Source: Pseudopithomyces maydicus
Taxonomy: Eukaryota > Ascomycota > Dothideomycetes > Pleosporales > Didymosphaeriaceae
Assembly: GCA_026873275.1 (NCBI GenBank)
Contig: JANTUC010000002.1
Location: 496,001 to 560,000 of the forward strand
Direction: 5' to 3'
DNA length: 64,000 bases
The translations under genes and the position numbers were made by a program. The notes beneath the pieces were generated by a model, which was given only the letters and a program-made list of their open reading frames with translations, did not search any database and was not told the origin of the DNA. Shown in pieces: positions 54,674-64,000 of this stretch (positions are counted from its first letter, which is position 1; each line of letters starts with the position of its first letter).

Positions 54674-56856
54674 ATGGCCCAAGGGCTTCTGAGGGCGCAG
54701 CAGGCACTGGGCAACCGTCTTAAGAAGGCGCTCTCCCATCCTCGGTCACCCGTCCAACCCCAAGCTCACTCTGCACAAGGTACTGCTTTCCTGGTTTCTC
54801 ACCAGCGTTCACCCTCTGGCATATTCCAGAATAGGGGGCGAACTACCTTGGCACAAGTTGAACAAGGTGGATATGAGCTACCTAACAATGCGTACCCTAC
54901 GAACAACGCCAAGCTCTTTCAATGGATCGACACACCCAACCGAAAGTTAGATCCCAAGGTCAATTCGAGCGAAGTTGGCCCTGCAAAGCAAGTTTCACTC
55001 ACTCAGTCCCTCGATGAGGAAGAACCTGTCTGCAGTCTTGACAACTCGGGAGTTGAGTCTTCCAAGGACGATTCGCACCGTTTCTGGAGTGCTGTACCTC
55101 AATGGAGTGATATCGCCCCTGAGGACTTCAACAGCCAGTACTGGCAAGTAAGTGATTGGTCCGCTCTGGTGAAATAATTTCAACCTCCGAGAAAGACTGA
55201 CTGACTCTCTTTCCAGACGAGGAACAGCGTCGACAAGAAGAAAATAGAGAGATTTCTACTTGCGGTCCTCCCTTCCGGAGTCCTGCCGTTGTCAGATAAT
55301 CCTTTACTACAACATATTCGCACCAAAGATGACTTCATTCGGGAAGCCAAAGCAGCATTGGAAATGGCACCCATGACCATCAAGCTCTCGCCTTACATCC
55401 TCTCGTGCATTAACTGGAATGACCCGCTTAACGATCCCATCCGACTTCAATTCATTCCCCTCAAGAGTGGCATCATTCCAGATCATCCGTCTCTCACTCT
55501 CGATTCCCTGGGTGAAGAAGAAGACTCTCCGGTTCCAGGTCTCGTCCATAGATATCCTGGCAAGGTTCTGTTTCTATCAACTTCTATTTGCCCGGTCTAT
55601 TGCAGCTTCTGCACCAGGGCTTACGCGGTGGGACCCGAGACCAGCTCAACGGATAAGAAGCCCCAGAAGCCTAGCAAAGAGCGTTGGGAGAATATGTTCA
55701 AGTATATTGAAAACGACGAGAGCATCAACGACGTCGTAGTCTCCGGTGGCGATACTTATATGTTGGCTCCAGATCACCTTAAGCTGATAGGTGAACGGTA
55801 AGATTTAAGGAGTCCCTCCATAGCATTCATCGTTCTAACCTTTCAGACTCCTGAGCATCAGCCATGTTCGACGCTTTCGTATTGCATCAAAAGGCCTGGC
55901 TGTCAATCCTTGCCGCATCTTGGATGACAAGGACGCATGGGCAAAAACATTAATCGATTTGGCAAGAAAAGGTCGAGAGCTCGGCAAACAAGTCTGTTGG
56001 CACACTCATTTCAACCATCCGAACGAAATCACATGGATTACCAAGAAAGCGGCTCTCCATTTATGCCAGCAGGGACTCGTAATACGCAACCAATCAGTCC
56101 TACTGAAAGGAGTGAATGATGATCCTGAAACTATGGGCACTCTCATTAAGACATTGGCTGACATGAATATTGAGCCAGTCAGTATCCCCTGCTCTCTTGC
56201 TTTGACATCTAGGGGACATCACCATCGAACATGACTGACTGATGTAGTACTATGTGTATATATGCGATCTTGTCAAAGGCGTTGAACACCTCAGGACGCC
56301 TCTTCAAACGCTTCTGAAGCTGGACAAGGAGCTTCGAGGAACACTTACAGGCTTCATGATGCCTGACTTTGTCGTGGACCTTCCTGGTGGCGGTGGTAAA
56401 CGGCTTGCACACACCTTCGAATCATATAACGAAAACACTGGTGTTTCCACCTGGCGAGCGCCTGGTCTACCTGGTGACAAGGGAAAGCAAACCTACACCT
56501 ACTACGATCCCTCTCCCTGGGAAGCAACCCAGGAAAACGTGTTGAAGATGCACCATCAGCAAGACCTGATGCATGAGCACCGATCAACCCGACCGGCGGA
56601 TTTCTTGAAGGACGAAAGACAGGGCATCACAGAGAACAAATCTTGCGGGTCTCGTATAAGTGGGACAGAGACACTAAACCCCGCACTAAACATGACCCCT
56701 TCAGTTTTCTCCGCGAATTCGACAATAGGCAACGCAGCAAAGACCGGAGAGATTTTCACGTCAAGTGGAACCACACCTCCATTGGACATCATACCACCGA
56801 CAATCATGCAAAGTGTTACTAATTCGCTCTCAGCTTCTCCTTACTCGGGGAACTAG
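54674..56856 (+). CDS. L-lysine 2,3-aminomutase-like radical SAM enzyme
   Basis: Radical SAM enzyme of the KamA type, which interconverts L-lysine and L-beta-lysine using [4Fe-4S], SAM and PLP. Four exons (54674-55147, 55217-55797, 55847-56177, 56248-56856) give 664 residues. The N-terminal 150 residues are variable, basic at the start (MAQGLLRAQQALGNRLKKAL) and possibly mitochondrial-targeting. The core begins near FWSAVPQWSDIAPEDFNSQY. The cluster motif CPVYCSFC (C283, C287, C290) and TRAY follow the KVLFLSTS strand. Also visible: SGGDTYMLAPDHL, HTHFNHPNEITW, VLLKGVNDD and YVYICDLVKGVEHLRTPL. DLPGGGGKR, near 56380, carries the PLP lysine candidate in a family-typical position. The last 130 residues are a disordered-looking fungal tail. 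All key residues are present. Confidence 0.92.
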
Positions 56857-57432
56857 AGCCATCACAAGTAAGTGACGCATGTGGCGTGCTCAGAAATATA
56901 CTTACGACTAACCCCTCATCAGACATGTATTTCTTGCCCCACGGCGTAATAATCATCCCGCCGTGGACCTTTTCTTATTATCGAATTTCGGCTATGTGTT
57001 GGCGTGTTGGCGTGTTGGCGTATATGACCAGTGCAGAAACTATGGCCAGGCTTCCCTTCCGATTGGAAGATGGGTATCGATACTCCGACGGGGCCTGTCT
57101 TTCCTAACGGCTCCGGTATCCTACAAACGCATGGCAATCAGAGTCAATTCCAAATTGTGGAAATGGCCTGATATTCCATGTCTTATCTCGTTGTCTCTTA
57201 CTCCAGCTGGATTCTCATACATATGGGTTCGACCATAGACCGGGGTGCATCAGGGGATTGAAACATACTGAATCCGGTCTAGACAAAATTGCCTTTGCTT
57301 TTTTAACGAACAGAACAAACACACGTTTCATTAGAACACGTAATCGAAAAAATTATCTGGTATCAGTAGTTTGAATGCAATGCATCAATCATCACCTTCT
57401 TCTCTTCAACCTCCAACTCGCTCGGCCCCCTC
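56857..57432. other. Intergenic stretch between convergent genes
   Basis: No supported gene. Includes an 8-base repeat (GTGTTGGC) in three copies near 56998-57020 and the 3' regions of the aminomutase and chloroperoxidase-type genes. Confidence 0.45.
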
Positions 57433-58530
57433 TTACGGTCCTATCACAACCCACCACAACATATGCACCGCATTTCCCAGCAACGTTAACACCGTCCTAG
57501 GCTTCGTATTTTGCAGAACCACATCGGGAATTCGCTCCTCCACAAAAATCGCCTCCAGAACCTCCCTGCTCAACGTTCCGCCCAGTGCCGCACTATTGAT
57601 GACACCAACTGCCTGCAGCGTTCTCACAAACCATAGGTTCAGCGGGAGTTTCGGTGCTCCTGCGGCCCTGCTTTCCTTGTCGCGTCGGAGGAACGTCTTC
57701 GCAACGGACCGATGCGTGATGCTTTCGCCCCCGCCGTCCGCGAGCATTGCTTCGAACATGGATTGCTGGAACGTGTGGTTATCGCCCTGGTGGTAGTCCA
57801 GGCGGGTAAAGGAGGAATCATGCTCGATGACCTGGGATCCAGGTACAATGTTAGTCTCGGTGCTACTAATCAGGACTCGGCCCTTGCCACGCTTGCACGG
57901 TGAACTTTAAAAGCTCCCAGTTCTTGCCCTGCCGTTACGTATCTGGGTGGGAACATGGTATTGCCCATGTTCACAGTCTGATTACGCGAATGCTTCGTAT
58001 TTGTTGTGCATGGGGTTATCCATCTCGTCGCATGTTCGATCGCCTTCTACTTACGTTGTGTGCACGGGTGTCTACCAGGTCAAAGGTTCCGTCTTCCCGC
58101 AGGAGAGGCTTCAAAGCGGAGGTCAGGGATTTGGCGGCGAGCGGAGACATGTGGAGGGCGGTGTGGAGGGCCGCTTCAAGGGCGGGCACTGTGATGTTTT
58201 TGCCGTCGCGGGCACTGTGGATTGTTCAGATACTTTCATCACATTTCGTCCGAGCGTTGTAGCTGCATATAGCACCGTAGCTGCAAGAAGCGCCGGAGTT
58301 GTATCCGATGATGTCGTGCGATGGACATTCAAGGTGCTCGATCTCATGTTAGAGTGGTAAACGTACATGTAGCCCTGGTTGGCTAGGGAATTGAGTCCGG
58401 GGCACGGAGAGCGTGTAGAATGGTCGCCTCTAATGTATGCGTGATTTTCAGCAGCATCTTGTTCCTTTTGCTCTGCGGGTCGCGTGCGCTTGAAGGGTGC
58501 GGCCAGGATACTAGATAAGGACACATACAT
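57433..58530 (-). CDS. Chloroperoxidase-type haem-thiolate peroxidase (Peroxidase_2 family)
   Basis: Haem-thiolate enzyme related to chloroperoxidase and unspecific peroxygenases, using H2O2. Exons 58367-58530, 58214-58055 and 57433-57831 give 240 residues in phase (introns of 152 and 223 bases). The haem ligand motif is RSPCPGLNSLANQGY with Cys43, reading across the first intron into IARDGKNITVPAL. The acid-base Glu is in NVIEHDSSFTRLDY (E111), and GDNHTFQQSMFEAML matches the conserved metal-site region. The C-terminal half has RDKESRAAGAPKLPLNLWFV and EAIFVEERIPDVVLQ, typical of the short chloroperoxidase clade. No strong signal peptide is seen from the Met at 58530, so the protein may be intracellular or lack a 5' exon. 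Substrates are not predictable: halogenation, oxygenation or peroxidation are all possible. Confidence 0.87.
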
Positions 58531-60287
58531 AGTGGGAGTGTGAGAACAGGAGGATACAAAGCAGGGGAATAATGGACCCGAGGGACCTTGTATAGCTGCT
58601 GATCGGACCTAATCCATGAACACATGCCCAAAGCCATCATACATTTTAAATTTCAGAGGACGATCTCACCCCGATGTGTCGAGCTGAACCAGCGCTGTGG
58701 CTGAATCGAGCTGACTAGCTGAACGGTCAGTTGGACGTGATCATCTCACATTGGACGCCACGCTAGGCTTACATGTAATACACATGTGGTTCATCATTTG
58801 TCGCTTGGTATAAGGTTTGGGTATAGTAGTGGTACGGTCGCCGTTCTAAGTCACATGCCCGGGCGCGCGCCATGTGTGCAAGCCTGCGCGTGACCCTTGA
58901 CACTGCCAAGCTCGCAACATCGATTTGTCGACGGGGCGGACGCTTACCAGCAGGCAATGAAACAGGTAATTAGGCCCGTGAAACCTATTCATGCCGTAAA
59001 GAGCCGAGCAAATTAGGATGTCTGTAGGCGCTAAATATACCATGCTCAACGCGCATAGCCTCAAGTGCTTGGCCTGCCGCCCGAGTTCTTTCTGCTAGCG
59101 AAAAAGCATACAACTCTCGCAACACCTTCATCTTCGCATGTGGGCAAAACCGTCTCGACAATCTCCCTGCTCTATTGCTAAGCTATTCGTAACGCCACTC
59201 GCAGCTTGTGCGCTGACATTTCTCGAAAATTACCCGACGGGGAGATATGTGGTCAGCGACTAATGCACCAAGGAGGCATATACACATGGGTGGAATAGCC
59301 TATTCTTCTCCAACAGAGGTCTTTCCATCATTCTAGGTTTTTAAATGTTCCGCAGTGTGACTTTCGGGCCAAAAGTCGAATGTCTCAATGGCGATGCTAA
59401 GACTTTGAAATCAGATGACCGCATGCTGATAGTTGGTCAGTGCCCTGTCCATCTCTTAGCGGCCGCAATCGTAAAGTTGCCAAAATCAAGTTGAGGTTAC
59501 GTTCGCTCGTTCTGTGTAAGGCTGTCATTCTGTGTAACTCCATGTTGTCGCTTCTGGAATGAGCATTCTCTACTTGTCAGCATGATCTGTAAGCTTTGCG
59601 CTTCGCATTGATCAAATGACACAAACGCAACTCACTCGGATCGTGGCTGATTGTGAGATAAATCTGGGAGTCAAGAGAGCTTACTGAAGCTATTTAATAA
59701 CGCTCCTGATGAGCTCAGCCAGAAAACACAATACGAGAGAGCAAGTAAAATAGTAAGCGGGCTGAGAAACTCCAGGAGGCGCACCGAACAAGTGTAGCTG
59801 CCCTTTGTCGTGCGTTTCATATATAAAATTCAAGTCTGATCAAGATACTTAGCCTCGCTCTATAGCATGATAAGTAAGAAGTAATATCGATTTCCCGTTC
59901 AGGAAATTGTAGCATCTAGAGTTTGGTCATAGGCGAGGATGATATTCTCCCACGAAAATGCCCTATCCGTTAGTCTTCACGAAGTAGTTCGTTCCTAGTA
60001 CCGTGTTGCAACACAACATTTATATCCAATATTCGTTTGATAAACACATATAAGAAAATTCGCCGTCTTTAGACGTGCCATTCTGACTGAAAATCGTTAT
60101 GGAAACTCATAACCATCCGGCCGTTGACATCTTGGACTCCGTACACCATTTCCCCGCTTATTTCCCACCCACACCAAAGATTCCATCTATGCATCCGAAA
60201 ATTGTTGCGCCGGCCAGTCTGATTCCCTCTCTCCATAAATATATGTATAAATATATATCCAAAATTCGAAACCCGCAATCATCCCGC
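58531..60287. other. Intergenic stretch before the xanthine dehydrogenase end
   Basis: About 1.75 kb without a supported gene. The region 59700-60280 is AT-rich with TATAAATATATAT-like runs. Contains the chloroperoxidase promoter and the 3' region of the xanthine dehydrogenase gene. Confidence 0.45.
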
Positions 60288-63200
60288 CTAGATACTGATA
60301 AAGAAACTCTTCTCGCCCTCCCTCGGCTCCACCCAAGCGCGCTTCAAGATCGGATCCGCGCACGAGATCCTGATGCGCTCCGGCGTCGCGGGGCTCTGCA
60401 GGCTGAGCAGGCTCGTTTCGCCGAACTCGGCTCGAGCCGCTTTGAGGGCGTCACGGATGGCGAAGAACACGCAGCTGCCCATGAAGAGTGGGGGTTCACC
60501 TACGTAGCACGTGGTTAGCATATATGTGCCAGGCCAGGAAAGCAAGGGAGGGAGGTAGTATGGTTGCTGGACTTGACTTACCGACACCTCGACTCCGCTG
60601 GATGGTGCGGAGATTTTCCCAGTTCACGTCCTTCAGGAGCGAGACGTTGAAGACCTGGGGGATGTCCCTGAAGCCGGGGATCTTGTAGGCGCCCGGTCCC
60701 TTGGTGAAGATGCCGCCCGTGCTGCGCTGCCACAAGCTTTCCTCCGTGGTGAACAGGCCTTGGCCTTGCACGAAGGCGCCCTCGATTTGTCCGTAGTCGA
60801 TCGCAGGGTTGATGCTCCGGCCGACGTCCATCTTGATGTCTGCCCGTCTGCACGTGTAATCTCCCGTAAGAGTGTCGATCTCGACCTCCGCCGCGGCAAC
60901 ACCCTGCGTGAAGTAGAAGAACATCTGGCCCGTGTTCTCGCCCCAGACGTACCCGATATCCGGGGTCTTGTAGAAGCCTTGGGCGGAGAGATTGATGCGG
61001 TCAAAGTAAGCTGCGTGTGCGATATCTTTCATCGTGGCATCTGGACCAAGTTTCTCGCGGATCGGCTGCAGGCGCTCGTTGAGCTGTTTGCATGCGTTGA
61101 AAATTGCGTATCCGTTGAGATCGGAGGAGGCAGATGCAGCAGTCGAGGAGGTATTTGCAACTGTGTTGGTGGCGGTTTCGGAGATGAAGACGCTGTCAGC
61201 TGGGACACCGAGAGCTTCGGCGGCGATCATCACCATCTTGGTGTGCAGACCCTGACCCATTTCTGTGCCGCCGTGGGCAACGAGGACCGAACCGTCGTGG
61301 TAGATGTGCACAAGAGCACCAGCCTGATTGAGGAACAGTGCTGTGAAGGAAATACCGAATTTTGTCGGGATAAGGGAAAGACCACGCTTGTTCCACTTGT
61401 GTGTTTTGTTCCACTCCTCGATGGCAATGCGACGCTGGTCGTACTCCATTGATTCGCGAACTTGCTTGTACATGAGCGGTACATACCAGTCCTTGATTTC
61501 CTGGTTGAAATGCGTTATCATGTTGGTCTCGGGCGAGTACATGTTGATCTCTCGGAGCTTCTCAGCAGGAATCTTAAGATGGTCTGCGATTTCCTCCATG
61601 TAGCATTCCGCGATGAACATGCCTTGAGGTCCACCGAAACCTCTGAAGGCCGTGTTGGAGACAGTATTTGTCTTTGCAACACGCCCGCGCACATGCACGT
61701 TGGGAATCGAGTAGCAGTTATCGATATGTGAAAGCGCTCTTTCGACCACAGCTCCAGACAGGTCTTGACTCCACCCACCGTTGTTGAAAACGTCCGCGTC
61801 GAGTGCTTGAATCTTGCCGTCCTTGTTCACTGCAACCTTCCATCGGCTAAGAAAGGGGTGACGTTGGCCCGATGTCAAGATATCTTCATCGCGGTTGAGC
61901 ATGCATCGAACTGGTCGGCGGATCTTGTTGGCAGCACATGCAACAATACCTGCGAGCTGGATGGAGCGTGTCTCCTTGCCGCCGAAGCCACCTCCCATTC
62001 GTTTGACACGGGTAACGACCTTGTTGGCAGCTACTCCGCAGACCTTAGCCACGTAAGCCTGAGTCTCCGAGGGATTTTGCGTGCTGCTGAAAATTTCCAT
62101 CTCGCCGTCTTCGGGCTTCGGTACAGCGACACAGGCATTTGTTTCGAGGTAGAAGTGCTCTTGCCCACCCATACGAGCGATACCAGTGAAGACGTGATCC
62201 GCTTCGGCGAAAGCTTTCTCAGTATCACCCTTCTTGATATGACGGAAGTGATTGAAGAAGCTTTCCTTCTCGATGGCCTCCTCTATCGTGAAGATTGCGG
62301 GCAATTCCTCATACTCGATCATGACAGCTCTAGCCGCATCTTCGGCACGCTTCGCCGTGTCGGCAAGGATCATACCGATTGGCTGGCCAGCCGTGAAGAC
62401 TTCGTCAATGGCAAAGAATGTCTCGTCGCAGGCAGGTGCACCCCAATAGTTGGCTTCTGGTGTGGCGACGTCCGTGTGATCGACCCAGCCAACTACGCCC
62501 GGAAGATCGAGAGCAGGTTCGGGATCGACCTTGACAAGTTTGGCGTGTGCTTTGGTCGAGAGAACGAGGTGACCGTAAAGCTCGTTCTTCTGCAAAGGAA
62601 TGTCGTCTGTGTATTGGGCTTCGCCAGTGCACTGCTTCATCGCAGCAACGTGAGGCGCTTCCCTTCCTAGGATCTTTTGCTGGTATGCTTCTCCAGCCTT
62701 GTGGTCTTTCTCGCCGACGCTGATTTCTCGCTCGATTTCACCGACAGCCTGAGTGTCTATTTCCGCCTGGTCCGCGTTCAGCTCAGTCAGTACCTCGTGG
62801 TAAAATTTGTAGAAGAAGCCAAGGGCGAGCGTCTTTCTATATGTCGCCATACCACCAGGGACGCCAAACCGCAGGTCGAAGTCTTCTTCCAATGCTCCCA
62901 TGACACCTTCCAGTGTCTTGAGATCTGTGAATTTCTTGCCTTGAAGAAACGTCATAGCCTTCTTTGCAGCAATGGTAGTTGGGGCCATGCCACCGTAGAC
63001 CAAATCTACGCTTTGCACAACATCGCCTTCATCCAAAGACAAGCGTAGTGCAGCGTTCACAATAGCGATATCATCATCTTTCCTCTTCGCTTGCTTGTAC
63101 GCACGCATAAATTCGCCCTTCTCTTTCGCAATCGGGATCTTGACACTTGCGATAATGCCGTCTGGTGGAAGCGCAGTCGCTCGGTAACCTTTGAAGAAAG

Positions 63201-64000
63201 TCGACATGGGTATCTCGGTTGTCTCCTTCAACGTCTTCGCCACCAGAATGGAATTGCTTGCCACGAATACAGGGTTAAGATCGGAAATAGGACTCGCTGT
63301 TGCCAGATTGCCAGCTGGGGTGCCCACATTCCTGATCTGTCTTCCAGCAAAGTACCGGATCTGCTTTAGTATCGCACCGAAGGGTTGGCCCTTGGCTTCT
63401 CCGTAATGTTCGAGCGCTTTTCGGCAAATCTCCTCGAGATCGGTCAACACCACGTTCCCGCCAATCTCAAGGTAGTCATCGTGAAATGTGAATTGCCGCA
63501 ACTCAGCAATATCGCCTACGAAGACTGAGGCGCTGTAGTTCTGGGCTTTGAACTTGATCTCGATTTGCGTTTCTGTACTTCCACCAATGATCTTAGCGGA
63601 AGGATATGCGTTCTTGATCTCGAGAAGCTGCTGTACGGTCACCGGTCTGTACCACTTCTTTCTCTTGTTGCCGAATGCTAATGCTTTGTATTCATGCTTG
63701 CGGAGTTGTGGAGGGAAAATTAGCTCGGTGTCAGGCTTGTACTCGATAAAGCCAGGTGGAGTAAATCTTTTGATCGGTTGAGCATCAGCATCTTCCCCAT
63801 TACTCTTGCAGCATCCACCATTTGCGCCCTTCTCCATGCAGCACCCGCTGCCGCCATTTGTCGTAGCCTTTCCGCATCCTGTCTTGACGCTAAAGCTTTG
63901 GGCAGCGTCTAATATAGGTCTGTAGCCTGTGCACCGACATAGGTTACCATCGAAGGCTTCCTCAACGTCATGTTCGGATGGGGCGTCGTTGTTGCGGAGG
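60288..64000 (-). CDS. xdhA: Xanthine dehydrogenase / purine hydroxylase I (5' end outside window)
   Basis: Molybdenum-iron-sulfur flavoenzyme of purine breakdown, oxidising hypoxanthine and xanthine to urate with NAD+. Exons visible: 60582-64000 (open to the right edge) and 60288-60499, intron 60500-60581; about 1210 residues. At the right edge lies the second [2Fe-2S] motif, EEAFDGNLCRCTGYRPIL. The FAD domain shows KIIGGSTETQIEIK and NVGTPAGNLATASPISDLNP. The molybdopterin domain shows GRVAKTNTVSN, GGGFGGKETRS and TAFRGFGGPQGMF. The catalytic Glu is in SRGVGEPPLF, created by the last splice. The end reads EREGEKSFFISI-like, with no peroxisomal SKL signal. About 150-170 N-terminal residues, with the first Fe-S cluster, are outside the window. 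Nothing is broken. Unusually cysteine-rich insert near CGKATTNGGSGCC. Gene symbol given by analogy with Aspergillus hxA/xdh, so it is tentative. Confidence 0.95.

Noticed and set aside
60760..61452. Plus-strand open frames opposite xanthine dehydrogenase (also 61765-62670)
   Set aside because: They mirror conserved XDH coding sequence and have no independent features.

Overview
This window reads as nuclear DNA of a filamentous ascomycete (Pezizomycotina; possibly Dothideomycetes, but the class is my inference). The signs are genes split by many 48-80 base GT-AG introns with CTAAC/CTGAC-like branch sites, together with families typical of moulds: a HET-domain protein, a Zn2Cys6 regulator, WSC and cysteine-rich cell-surface proteins, sedolisin, tyrosinase and a lysine aminomutase. 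I found no CRISPR array, operon, rRNA or intact transposon.

Left part (1-12.1 kb) is mainly housekeeping: the end of an unidentified gene, the meiotic crossover factor ZIP4/SPO22 (about 17 exons), a GNAT acetyltransferase, a FAD monooxygenase, a BNA3-type kynurenine aminotransferase, and, divergent from it, the replication-stress ATPase MGS1/WRNIP1.

Middle part (13.2-45 kb) is dominated by proteins for the cell exterior: a cysteine-rich membrane protein, a double-WSC protein, sedolisin protease, GH28-like enzyme, tyrosinase, EGF plus beta-propeller enzyme, a Ser/Thr- and Cys-rich secreted protein, an SMP-30-like propeller and an LPMO-like protein. Between them sit a HET-domain protein and a divergent pair, a Zn2Cys6 regulator and an MCT-type transporter, sharing a promoter full of CGG/CCG motifs. 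This part also has a gene-poor stretch of about 7.5 kb (32.7-40.2 kb) with decayed minisatellites and a tRNA-like Pol III unit, and a second empty stretch of 4.2 kb (45.0-49.2 kb).

Right part (49.2-64 kb) returns to core functions: a thioredoxin-like membrane protein, mitochondrial ribosomal protein mL61, GET2 of the tail-anchor insertion pathway, a lysine 2,3-aminomutase, a chloroperoxidase-type haem-thiolate enzyme, and most of xanthine dehydrogenase, cut by the right edge.

The most striking global observation is that six genes (ZIP4, FAD monooxygenase, the cysteine-rich membrane protein, the MCT transporter, mL61, GET2) each need one or two extra bases in a short homopolymer run to read through. 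In five the exon lengths sum to exactly one base short of a multiple of three or the splice phase is off by one. Since core genes such as mL61 are affected, homopolymer under-calling in the assembly is the likeliest cause.
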